Of a DNA stretch of 64,000 nt, positions 34,136 through 44,016 are shown one piece after another. The first letter of the stretch is position 1; every line of letters starts with the position of its first letter. Source of the stretch: Theocolax elegans (taxonomy: Eukaryota > Arthropoda > Insecta > Hymenoptera > Cerocephalidae); NCBI GenBank assembly GCA_026168455.1, contig CM047427.1, forward strand, positions 38,816,905 through 38,880,904. The letters are read 5' to 3'. Made by a program: the position numbers and the translations under genes. Below the pieces are notes generated by a model. That model was not told where the DNA came from, searched no databases, and was given only the letters and a program-made list of their open reading frames with translations.

Positions 34136-36442
34136 TCACCTTGTCCGCAAGGATGAGACCTTCGCGGTTGCTGGGGTCCCCCGATGTTGGGCATGATGCC
34201 CGCCAGCGCACGGGCCACCCTTGCCGCCTTTGAGCCCGCGTTCGCGAGATGGTGTCTTGAACGACAGCCGCGCGTCTAGTGTGACCCCTAAATACTTCAA
34301 GGTTTTCACCGACCGTATCCGTTCTTTACCTACCGTGAAGGTGGCGGTCCTCTCCTTTTTTGTGCGAGAGATGAGCACCGCCTCCGTTTTTTCCGCCGCC
34401 AGACTAAGTCCGTGGTCTCTCAACCAAGTGGCGACCACTTCTATAGAGACGGTCTCCGAGATATTCGATCTCTTCGACACTCTTTGCGACCACCACTAGC
34501 GCCACGTCGTCCGCGGAAAGCCACCATCGAGACACCCTCCGGAAGTTGCTGCCTAAGCAGGCCGTCATAGACAACGTTCCAGAGTAGGGGCCCAATGACC
34601 GAACCCTGCGGCACGCCTCCCGTGATGTTGTGGGCGTGCACACCGTCGTCGGTGTCGTAGAGCAGAGTACGGTCAGTCAGGTAACTCGAGGTGACCTCCC
34701 TGAGATAGAGTGGCACTTGGAAGTGCTGCAGGGACAGCATGATGTCGTCCCATCTGGCCGAGTTGAAGGCATTCCGGATGTCCAAGGTGATGATGGCACA
34801 CATCCGCCTTGCACTCCGACCAGCATTGATGGCGTTTGTGGCTATGCCAACAACTCTGCCTACAGCATCCATGGTCGATCGACCCTTTCGGAAGCCGAAC
34901 TGGTTGTCGGAGAGGTCTCCGGCCCGACCGATGGCCTCTGCAAGCCTGGCGCAGATCACCCGCTCCAGGAGCTTCCCAACTATATCCAGTAGACAGAGCG
35001 GGCGGTAAGATGATGGCTCCTCCGGGGGTTTGTTTCCCTTTGGTAGGAGTACCAGCCTCTGCGTCTTCCACTGGGCCGGGAAGCAACCTTCTCTTAGGCA
35101 TGCGTTGAATGCGTCCAGGAACAAGCCCGGAGCACTCATCGCCGCTGTCTTGACGGCCCGGCCAGGTATTCCGTTCAGGCCCTGGAGCTTTACGTACGGA
35201 AATAACCCTTAGCGGCCATCCTCAGTTCGGCTTCACTAATGTCTGGCGACTCGGCTGCACCAATGGTGGCCATCAGGCCCGTCTCTACTGCCCTTTTCCG
35301 ATGTTCTGGAAACAGGTGGCGGACGACTCCATCCAGAAAACTGGGTCGGTGGGTGCAAACAGCTCCCCCGGGGGTTGATCTTATTCATAACCGTTTTATA
35401 CGGTCTGCCCCAGGGGTCGTGGTCCACCACCTCACCAGAGCTCCCGCCAACACCTTCTCTTGGCAAGTCTTGATGGCCACCTTGAGATCCCTCCGCTTTT
35501 GTTCGTATTCTGCGGAACGATCTTGGAACGCGGTGTTCCCCTCGCTCTTTGGTGCAGCCTTCTGGCACGCAGGCACTCACGTCTCTTTTCTGCGATGTCC
35601 TCACTCCACCAGATTATCGGTGGCGGCCGCGAGGGTTAAACTTCACGGCCATAGAGGCATCGCAAGCCGCTGTTAGGGCATTCGTGAGGCCTCGTGCTTT
35701 TTCTTCGGCGGTTCCCTCCACTTTTTCCCCCTCAAGGGAGCAGAGGAACGTCTCACGATCAAACGTGGCTGGTGCCCATCTCTCTCTTGCTCCTCTTCCT
35801 GCTCTCTTTGTCCTCCCGCTGGTCAGCTGGAGCTGGTACACGAGTGCTGGTGGTCACTACCCGTGTAACGATCGCTAACTTTCCAGCCGAGTCCCCCTCC
35901 CCCATCAATCTAGGATCGACGAAGATGAGGTCGACTATGGACGACTTGCCGGCTATGGTGAAAGTCGGGGTTGTCCCTGTGTTAGCGATCTCCAGCCCCA
36001 GTAGAGCGAACGCCTCGAGAAGTGCGCGACTACGCGCGTTGGTCTTGGCGCTGCCCCAGTCCGTCGCCCAAGCATTAAAGTCCCCACCGATTGCGACCGG
36101 TATCCGTGAGGACCGAGCACTGGTGACGACTGCATCCAGAGATCTCGCAAAGTCCTCGGTGGAATCGCTGAGCGGGAAGTAGCAACTGTCCATGCGTACC
36201 CCCGCCACCTCCACCCAGGTGAAGCTGGGAAGGGGGGCGACCATCTTTCTAGAGATGTGTATATTTCCACATACCCAAATGGCCGCCTTGCCCGTGGCAT
36301 CCCTTACCCAGTTCGACTTCTCGAGATCCCGGAACTCCTCACTGATGATCGCTACGTCCGCTCTCTCCTCTCTGACCAGCTGGGACAGCAGGTCCTGGGC
36401 CACAGCGCAGTGGTTGAGGTTTATTTGGAGCACCTTAATCAT
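34136..36442 (-). pseudogene. Element D ORF2, endonuclease-RT, many single-base frameshifts
   Basis: The reading starts MIKVLQINLNH at 36442, overlapping the last codons of ORF1. It gives an open endonuclease to about 35759 (AIGGDFNAWATDWG, SSIVDLIFVDPRL), then breaks. RT blocks recur at 35139-34441 (LPKGNKPPEEPSSYRPL, TLDIRNAFNSARWDD, GGVPQGSVIGPLLWN) with a frameshift right before the FADD coding bases (near 34515), and in 34480-34136 (thumb). Nearly every break against C is a single inserted or missing base, often in homopolymers. That pattern fits consensus error at least as well as decay. Confidence 0.7.
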
Positions 36443-37919
36443 TTTTTATGTGTGCTCCTTCCTCATGCGAGGTCTTGGCTTTGGCCTCGCAGTCCACTGC
36501 TTTGTGGCCCTCTTGGCCGCACCGATAGCATTGTGCTGACCGGTCGACTGCGCTCTTGCACTCCCTCGCGATGTGTCCCGATTCGTGGCATCGGTAGCAG
36601 CGCCAGGATACCTCTCGCAGTCGAACTCTGCAATTGACCCATCCGATCCGGAGCTTCCCGTCTTGCAGCAGTTTTTTGGCTGCTATTGCCGGAAGCTGGA
36701 TGGTCGCAGCTAGGGTGCCACTGTAGGACCCCCTGGTTTTAATATTATACGGGGATACCACATTTGGCCAGATCTTTGCCGCAACCGCTGCGGCCACCTC
36801 CGTTGTTGTCGTGGACTCATCCATGTCCCTGATGGTGATAGACACTTTGTGAGTCAGCAGCTGGACCTCTGCTGACCCACTCAGAGTGGACGAGACCACT
36901 GTCCTCAGCTCCGCCGTTTCCGTTCCGGGTCGCCCCAGTTCGAGGTGGAGCTCTCCAGCCCTGGTGCGCCTGATACTCGTGACCCGGTCTCCTAGTGCCT
37001 TTAGTTCCAGTGCAGCCTTGACCTTCCGGAGAATGTCAGCGTAGGAAGAGCCCCCGCTAGATGTCTTGATCTTGATGGCATCTGGGCGTGGGTGTCTTAC
37101 TCCGGCCTTAGGCTCTGCCGTGCCTTTGGCCGGTTTGCTGACACGTTTCTGCTGCTCTTCATGCTGCTTCGGCAGGCTGTTCTTAATCTTCTTCTTCTTC
37201 TTGCCCTTCTTCACTACTGTGGCCCAGTCAGGTACCTTTGACTGGTTCGCACCGGTGTCAAGAACGGATGGCGAAGCATCTGCTGGCCCATTTTTGTTAG
37301 TGGGCTCCTTCGACTCCTTCTTCCGTTTCTCCGGGGGTTGCTGAGGTGGTGACGGCTTTTCCCTTTCCACCGGCCTCCTTTGACGCTCTTCAGCGCGGAA
37401 GATGGGCGACGTTTGGCACGTTCCATCCCTACGCGCATCCGCCATTTCAATTTTCGGCGCTGTCGAACCCACAGCACTGTTCACCCGCGCGTATTCATTG
37501 AGAGCTCTGCTGGTTGCTCTCGCCATACTCTTCAGCTCTTTGTGGATGTTGTTCTTGTTAAGAACAAACTCCATCAGGGTGCCTATTTTCTCACGCAGAC
37601 GGAGAAAAGCTCTGTCAGCGTCACTCGACATCCCAGTCGATGGCAGGTCACACGTAGCATTAGATGCTTCAGAGGCCGAGTGGCCAACCTCCGCAGCACT
37701 TACCATTTTCACGGTGTGGTTCCCCCCAAAATCCGTGGGACCAGCACTGACCACCGGGGCTTTCACCCGATCGGAATCAGTGGCGGGATTTGACAGGATT
37801 GCCATGCCCGCTTGGGGTAATGTTGTTTTCAGCTCACTATCCATACTTGGTTTAATTTCGGGGTGCCTTCCCCTATCTGCTTTTGGTTCGCCCCGAATAT
37901 TTGATTTTTTCGGTACCAT
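36435..37919 (-). CDS. Element D ORF1, complete gag-like protein with CCHC zinc knuckles
   Basis: An uninterrupted 494-residue frame starting MVPKKSNIRGEPKAD, about 75 bp after the element 5' end. Residues 1-190 are weakly structured and acidic-to-basic, then come a Lys/Pro-rich stretch (RKKESKEPTNK), KKGKKKKKIKN, and a folded block about residues 285-400 (YADILRKVKAALELKALGD, TRAGELHLELGRPG, LTHKVSITIRDMDES). Two zinc knuckles lie near the C-terminus, CYRCHESGHIAREC and CYRCGQEGHKAVDC. R1-clade ORF1 proteins bind element RNA and form the RNP. The last codons AAAAATGATTAA contain the ATG of ORF2 in another frame, so the ORFs overlap by 8 nt and ORF2 probably depends on translational coupling. 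This is the best-preserved TE gene in the window. Confidence 0.8.
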   Translation of the reverse strand: MVPKKSNIRGEPKADRGRHPEIKPSMDSELKTTLPQAGMAILSNPATDSDRVKAPVVSAGPTDFGGNHTVKMVSAAEVGHSASEASNATCDLPSTGMSSDADRAFLRLREKIGTLMEFVLNKNNIHKELKSMARATSRALNEYARVNSAVGSTAPKIEMADARRDGTCQTSPIFRAEERQRRPVEREKPSPPQQPPEKRKKESKEPTNKNGPADASPSVLDTGANQSKVPDWATVVKKGKKKKKIKNSLPKQHEEQQKRVSKPAKGTAEPKAGVRHPRPDAIKIKTSSGGSSYADILRKVKAALELKALGDRVTSIRRTRAGELHLELGRPGTETAELRTVVSSTLSGSAEVQLLTHKVSITIRDMDESTTTTEVAAAVAAKIWPNVVSPYNIKTRGSYSGTLAATIQLPAIAAKKLLQDGKLRIGWVNCRVRLREVSWRCYRCHESGHIARECKSAVDRSAQCYRCGQEGHKAVDCEAKAKTSHEEGAHIKND

Positions 37920-38009
37920 CCATATCTGGAAAGCATTCCCCTATCCACCACCTGGGGAGGCGCCACGATGCGGGACCAGCAAACCCGGCACGGGTCGATG
38001 AATATGCTT

Positions 38010-38541
38010 GTATTTGTGGGAGAGTAGGTATGCGGATATGTGTTTGGGTGAGTATGTGTGTGGGGGGGGGGGGGTGTCCGAGTGTATAGGGTGAGTGCGG
38101 GTGTGGAAAATGATTATGTGGGTGAGAGCGCGTGGGAAGGACATCTGCATGTAGACACGATAAGTTTTAAGTTCGCAACGTTGAAACGCAACGAAAACAA
38201 AGAATGTTTTTTGGCAGTACGGGGCTGAAAATCGATACATACGGTGATTTCAATTACTTCAAGTATAAATTAACAAAAAATTACAACATCGAAATCGAAA
38301 TAATACAGGACGAAAGTCGCAAATACGGACTTTATTTTTTTCACTTTTTAAAAATCATAGTGGTCCGTTCTTATCCAGCTTAATTGACCCAAAAAATGTC
38401 TACAAAAATAATAAACAAAATCGAAGTTTCTCAGTAGGATCATATTGATTGACAGTCATCCTGGATACCTGGACATCAGTTTAACTAATTGTTTTTTATA
38501 ATATTGTGTGGCGAGCCTCACTAGCCCAAATATATATATAT
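38010..38541. other. GT-rich flank of D and AT-rich spacer
   Basis: 38010-38090 is degenerate GT/GGT-rich sequence with a G-run near 38061-38073, consistent with an imperfect microsatellite target at the 5' side of D. The remainder up to a short TATATATATAT tract (38530-38541) shows no gene. Confidence 0.5.
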
Positions 38542-39102
38542 GGGTGGTTCTCTGTGACATCGAAGATGAAAAAAATAAATATTGCTATAACTGTGGGAAT
38601 ATGTTTTAGAGGTATCCAGTAGTTCTCCTGAATTTTTTCAGATTTTTTCTGGGCCATTATTTTAAGTTACAGAGAGTCAAAGTTGACATTTTAGCACTTT
38701 TTTGCATTATATGCCCATTTTCATGAATTTTTAGCTCCCAGGAGATGTATTTTTCACTAAAAATATAAGTATGACTTTTTTTGTAAAATTTTCCGAACTT
38801 TTCATTAAAAATACTTTTAAAGACATAAATGTATGCTGTCACACTCTTGTAAGCCATTTAAACCTTAAATAGTGAAAATCAGCAATTCTGCTCCGGACTC
38901 TGGTAACCTAATACTGCCTAAAAGATGTCTTTTTATAGTCAGAAACTGCCTAAAAATTTCCAGAGTGGGTCTAAATCATTAAGATCACTTATGGTCAAAA
39001 TATCCGGGAAAAGTGCCCGAAATAATAATAGAAATGTATATTTGTTGCCTTATAACGATGAATCTATTAGCATGATCATTGCAAAAAAATTTGTGCACTT
39101 AC

Positions 39103-39153
39103 CTTGGAGTGGTAGAAAAGTATCTTCACTTGTTTCAGTATCCATCTAATCCC
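39103..39153 (-). other. Exon-like segment in left arm of palindrome copy 1
   Basis: On the minus strand: an acceptor (pyrimidine-poor but ending TTTTAGCAGCTTACAG), 8 nt of leader, ATG and 14 codons reading MDTETSEDTFLPLQ, then the consensus donor GTAAGT after CAAG. The total is 51 nt. It mirrors the segment at 39584-39634 in the right arm. Confidence 0.5.
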
Positions 39154-39583
39154 CTGTAAGCTGCTAAAAATACAAATATTATTATAAAATTATAAAAAAT
39201 TATTTTTTAAACATTTATAATGCTGGATTTTTAGTTTTACATCCCTTACAAGAATTATAATACTAATCTGAAGGATTACTATAAAAGTATCAACATTATT
39301 ATTATTATTATTCAGCAATACATTGTTTAGATTTCACAAACTTGTCACTGTCACGTTATCATATTATTCATTATAATTATATATCCGATTTATTATATAT
39401 CTTTTGTATTAAATACGTATATTCAGTTATTGTAATAATGATGTTTATATATTGATAGTAATCCTTCAGATTAGTATTATAATTCGTGTAAGGGATGTAA
39501 AACTAAAAATTCAGCATTATAAATGTTTAAAAATTAATTTTTTACATTTGTATAATAATATTTGTATTTTTAGCAGCTTACAG

Positions 39584-39634
39584 GGGATTAGATGGATACT
39601 GAAACAAGTGAAGATACTTTTCTACCACTCCAAG
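39584..39634 (+). other. Exon-like segment in right arm of palindrome copy 1
   Basis: On the plus strand: acceptor ...TTTTAGCAGCTTACAG ends at 39583, ATG is at 39592-39594, MDTETSEDTFLPLQ is encoded, and CAAG/GTAAGT gives the donor at 39634/39635. If the palindrome derives from the inverted 5' ends of an autonomous transposon, this could be the first coding exon of its transposase. That is inference. Confidence 0.5.
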
Positions 39635-40070
39635 GTAAGTGCACAAATTTTTTTGCAATGATCATGCTAATAGATTCATCGTTATAAGGCAACAAATATA
39701 CATTTCTATTAATATTTCGGGCACTTTTCCCGGATATTTTGACCATAAGTGATCTTAATGATTTAGACCCACTCTGGAAATTTTTAGGCAGTTTCTGACT
39801 ATAAAAAGACATCTTCTAGACAGTATTAGGTTACCAGAGTCCGGAGCAGAATTGCTGATTTTCACTATTTAAGGTTTAAATGGCTTACAAGAGTGTGACA
39901 GCATACATTTATGTTTTTAAAAGTATTTTTAATGAAAAGTTCGGAAAATTTTACAAAAAAAGTCATACTTATGTTTTAGTGAAAAATGCATCCCCTGGGA
40001 GCTAAAAATTCATAAAAATGGGCATATAATGCAAAAAAGTGCTAAAATGTCAACTTTGACTCTCTGTAAC

Positions 40071-40591
40071 TTAAGGGGATTTCGGAGCTATAGCCTCCAT
40101 CAAAAGCCGCTCGATCTCTCGGTTTCGAATGGCGCTGTAGTCAGGTGTCGATTTCTACGATAAACGTACTTAAAACATAAATTATAAATTTTACAGCTAC
40201 ATAGAGCTGTTGAAAGATACTTTCCCCCCTAGCTATGACTAAACTTAAGGTAATTATAATATTACTCTTGGCAGTAAATGTTTATTTTTTAAAGAAATGT
40301 GAAATACGTTGCGTGTAGCATTACGGCAGATATAAATTCATTGAATATGAGACGTATTTCACATTTCTTTAAAAAAATAAACATTTGCTGCCAAGAGTAA
40401 TATTATAATTACCTTTATTTTAGTTATAGCTAGGGGGGAAAGTATCTTTCAACAGCTCTATATAGCTGTAAAATTTATAATTGATGTTTGAAGTACGTTT
40501 ATCGTAAAAATCGACACCTGACTACAGCGCCATTCAAAGCCGCGAGATCGAGCGGCTTTTGATGGAGGCTATAGCTCCGACATCCCCTTAA
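40071..40591. mobile_element. Nested foldback element with TTAA target duplication (513 bp)
   Basis: 40075-40587 begins GGGGATTTCGGAGCTATAGC and ends with its near-exact inverse GCTATAGCTCCGACATCCCC. Arms of about 230 bp are almost perfectly complementary around a 45-bp centre near 40335. TTAA lies on each side (40071-40074, 40588-40591). Copy 2 of the host palindrome shows the unoccupied site at 42279-42282 (GTAACTTAAAATAATGG), which proves the insertion limits. TTAA plus a G-rich terminus resembles the transposon at 15035-17420, so it may be mobilised by the same type of transposase. Confidence 0.85.
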
Positions 40592-40709
40592 AATAATGGC
40601 CCAGAAAAAATCTGAAAAAATTCAGGAGAACTACTGGATACCTCTAAAACATATTCCCACAGTTATAGCAATATTTATTTTTTTCATTTTCGATGTCACA
40701 GAGAACCAC

Positions 40710-40711
<2 letters not shown>

Positions 40712-40747
<36 letters not shown>
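40712..40747. repeat. (TA)n tract between palindrome copies 1 and 2
   Basis: About 36 bp of alternating TA joining two complete palindromic elements, so both sit in the same microsatellite. Confidence 0.9.
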
Positions 40748-40749
<2 letters not shown>

Positions 40750-41308
40750 GTGGTTCTCTGTGACATCGAAGATGAAAAAAATAAATATTGCTATAACTGT
40801 GGCAATATGTTTTAGAGTTATCCAGTAGTTCTCCTGAATTTTTTCAGATTTTTGCTGGGCCATTATTTTAAGTTACAGAGAGTCAAAGTTGACATTTTAG
40901 CACTTTTTTGCATTATATGCCCATTTTCATGAATTTTTAGCTCCCAGGAGATGTATTTTTCACTAAAAATATAAGTATGACTTTTTTTGTAAAATTTTCC
41001 GAACTTTTCATTAAAAATACTTCTAAAGACATAAATGTATACTGTCACACTCTTGTAAGCCATTTAAACCTTAAATAGTGAAAATCAGCAATTCTGCTCC
41101 GGACTCTGGTAACCTAATACTGTCTAAAAGATGTCTTTTTATAGTCACAAACTGCCTAAAAATTTCCAGAGTGGGTCTAAATCATTAAGATCACTTATGG
41201 TCAAAATATCCGGGAAAAGTGCCCGAAATATTAATAGAAATGTATATTTGTTGCCTTATAACGATGAATCTAGTAGCATGATCATTGCAAAAAAATTTAT
41301 GCACTTAC

Positions 41309-41359
41309 CTTGGAATGGTAGAAAAGTATCTCCACTTGTTTCAGTATCCATCTAATCCC
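41309..41359 (-). other. Exon-like segment in left arm of palindrome copy 2
   Basis: A 51-nt segment with splice-site-like borders as in copy 1. It has two amino-acid differences (Glu to Gly, Leu to Phe) but the same phase, ATG and donor. Confidence 0.45.
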
Positions 41360-41790
41360 CTGTATGCTGCGAAAAATACAAATATTATTATAAAATTATA
41401 AAAAATTATTTTCTAAACATTTATAATGCTGGATTTTTAGTTTTACATCCCTTACAAGAATTGTAATACTAATCTGAAGGATTACTATAAAAGTATCAAC
41501 ATTATTATTATTATTATTCAGTAATACATTGTTTAGATTTCACAAACTTGTCACTGTCACGTTATCATATTATTCATTATAATTATATATCCGATTTATT
41601 TATATATCTTTTGTATTAAATACGTATGTTCAGTTATTGTAATAATGATGTTTATATATTTATAGTAATCCTTCAGATTAGTATTATAATTCTTGTAAGG
41701 GATGTAAAACTAAAAATTCAGCATTATAAATGTTAAAAAATTAATTTTTTACATTTGTATAATAATATTTATATTTTTAGCAGCTTACAG

Positions 41791-41841
41791 GGGATTAGAT
41801 GGATACTGAAACAAGTGAAGATACTTTTCTACCACTCCAAG
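41791..41841 (+). other. Exon-like segment in right arm of palindrome copy 2
   Basis: Acceptor TTTTTAGCAGCTTACAG ends at 41790, ATG is at 41799-41801, and the donor GTAAGT starts at 41842. The encoded residues are the same as in copy 1. Confidence 0.5.
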
Positions 41842-42426
41842 GTAAGTGCACAAATTTTTTAGCAATGATCATGCTAATAGATTCATCGTTGTAAGGCAAC
41901 AAATATACATTTCTATTAATATTTCGGGCACTTTTCCCGGATATTTTGACCATAAGTGATCTTAATGATTTAGACCCACTCTGGAAATTTTTAGGCAGTT
42001 TGTGACTATAAAAAGACATCTTTTAGACAGTATTAGGTTACCAGAGTTCGGAGCAGAATTGCTGATTTTCACTATTTAAGGTTTAAATGGCTTACAAGAG
42101 TGTGACAGCATACATTTATGTCTTTAAAAGTATTTTTAATGAAAAGTTCGGAAAATTTTACAAAAAAAGTCATACTTATGTTTTTAGTGAAAAATGCATC
42201 CCCTGGGAGTTAAAAATTCATGAAAATGGGCAGGTAATGCAAAAAAGTGCTAAAATGTCAACTTTGACTCTCTGTAACTTAAAATAATGGCCCAGAAAAA
42301 ATCTGAAAAAATTCAGGAGAACTACTGGATACCTCTAAAACATATTCCCACAGTTATAGCAATATTTATTTTTTTCATCTTCGATGTCACAGAGAACCAC
42401 CCATATATATATATATATATATATAT

Positions 42427-44016
42427 TGTCAGGGGGGAGATTGAAAAGAGAGGGGCACACCTGAAACAAAAATATAGACATTAGTAAAAGACAAATAACA
42501 ACTTATAAATATAAATTAGTATAATAAATAGAAATAAGTATAATAAGAAATGAATGTGTGTATGATACTATTACATTGTTATGTACTGGAATCCTGGGGT
42601 CCAATGGTAGTCCAACGTTGACCACTCGTAGTCTGGGGGACTCCTTGGGTAGCCCTAGCTGATGATCCTGGGTGTTCGCTGTAGTACGTAGATGGTTCCT
42701 GGGTCTCCTGTAAATAAAATAATCATAAATAAAACAATATTAATGAATGTAGGATAGGTTAGGATAAATATAATAGGTGTAAGGAATATAAGAAGATATA
42801 TACTCTATATGGCAGATTTGAAGTTAGGAGTAGGTAAACATTGGTTTAAAATATGAGCCCGAGCCATTCTCGTCACCGACGTTCACCGAAGTTTAGGATG
42901 GGAAATAATTATGTTTTTATGTATATATGTTTGAGGAAAATGAAAGGAAAGAGAAGAAATGGAAGTAAATTGAAGGGAACATACGAAACGATACCACCTA
43001 CCGTACAGGCGAAGTCTACCTGTGTCCATCGATGCCGTCTACACCTGTCCTCGTCCACGCAAGTCAACGTTGCGGTGATCCTATCCGGGTACGGAGTTCC
43101 CCCGGCGAAGAGGTTGCTCCCGTAGAGCACCCATGAAACCAGCGACCGAGAAAACTGCACACAGGTATACGCGCACGTAGACAAACACCATGTCTATTTC
43201 TTTCGTCGAGCGTGAGAGTGGGGGGAGTCTTCTCGCTCTCGCGCAACTGCTCGACGCAAGATGGTGGCGCGCCGCGGGGGAACAGAGGAACGAGCGGGAA
43301 TGATCCGCATAGACTCCCCACGTGTAAGAGAGAGAAAGAAGATATACTAATTTTTTCCGTTTTTTTAATTGTATACTACAATCAATTAAATTTTTTATTT
43401 TGACTTAGCTTGTCTGGGTCTTTTTCCAAACACTCATCCTGTGAGGTATTTAAAGTGGCTGGTATTAATACTGTCCGCCTTACTGAGTTGTGAGGAATAG
43501 TTTTTTCTTGTGGAGATCAATAAATTCATTTATCATATAAGTAGAGATATAGTTGAAGTTGAAACGAGAGTTGAAGGAAGTAATAGGCAAAATAGCAATA
43601 ATGGAATATTAGGGTATTAGAAATCGATAATCCGGATATAAAAGGAGAGAAAAGGAGGAGAAAGATCTAAGCGGAGAGAAGTATAGAGGAAAACAGCGAT
43701 GAGTGGTCTGCACTTGGCCATTTTGTATTTTATTATTGAGCGAACATTGTTAAAGATTATAGAACGGAGTGAATTGGATTCCTTACGCGGTAAATAATTA
43801 TTTTGCGGGATTTTGTATTTATATTAAATTAAATCGAGTTCAGTATGATTAATCGTATTTTTATATAATTAATTAATATATATATATATGTGTGTGTGTG
43901 TATTTAAATAGTGTGACGAGAAGATCGGGTCCGTATAACTAAGTAGCATATACGAAAGTTGTTTGTCGGGAGTAGATGTACAAAGTAGAATTTATAATTG
44001 TAATAAATATATATAT
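42427..44016. other. Unassigned region, possibly part of a decayed LTR-like sequence
   Basis: Starts TGTCAGGGGGGAGATTG right after a (TA)n tract. The G/A-rich block looks like a polypurine tract or an LTR start, and a CCTGTCA with a preceding AATAAA lies at 45431-45438 beyond the nested palindrome. I could not find a second copy to prove an LTR. 43300-43720 is purine-rich. No coding motif is recognised. Confidence 0.25.

Larger units (their letters stand above)
33964..37994 (-). mobile_element. Element D: R1-clade Waldo-like element with intact ORF1
   Basis: A minus-strand copy from a 3' UTR lacking its outermost 110 bp and tail (fused to C) to a complete 5' end at GCACGGG (37988-37994). It shares the finger-region deletion with C (34123). 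After the 5' end comes degenerate GT-rich sequence (38010-38070), the presumed target. ORF1 is open along its whole length. ORF2 is cut by many one-base indels between about 34250 and 35900. Confidence 0.8.
38542..40711. mobile_element. Palindromic element of the GGGTGGTTC family, copy 1, carrying a nested element
   Basis: Begins GGGTGGTTCTCTGTGACATC and ends with its inverse, GATGTCACAGAGAACCACCC, set in (TA)n on both sides. The two arms are complementary along about 750 bp each, with a short unique centre near 39300-39400. Without the nested 40075-40587 insert and its target duplication the length is 1653 bp, against 1655 bp in copy 2. No transposase is present. Each arm carries an exon-like segment (39103-39153 minus, 39584-39634 plus). 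Confidence 0.85.
40748..42402. mobile_element. Palindromic element of the GGGTGGTTC family, copy 2 (1655 bp)
   Basis: Same termini and near-identical arms as copy 1, uninterrupted, with the empty TTAA site at 42279-42282. Flanked by (TA)n at 40712-40747 and 42403-42426. It carries exon-like segments in both arms. In the left arm (41309-41359, minus) the encoded residues differ slightly (MDTETSGDTFLPFQ), while the acceptor AG and donor GTAAGT are kept. In the right arm (41791-41841, plus) the sequence equals copy 1. Confidence 0.85.

Noticed and set aside
38925..39149. 74-codon open frame (MSFYSQKLPKNFQ) present in all four arms of the GGGTGG palindromes
   Set aside because: Its repetition follows from the palindromic structure, and it runs antisense to the splice-bordered segment. 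No start context or known domain supports it, so I favour the short exon on the other strand.
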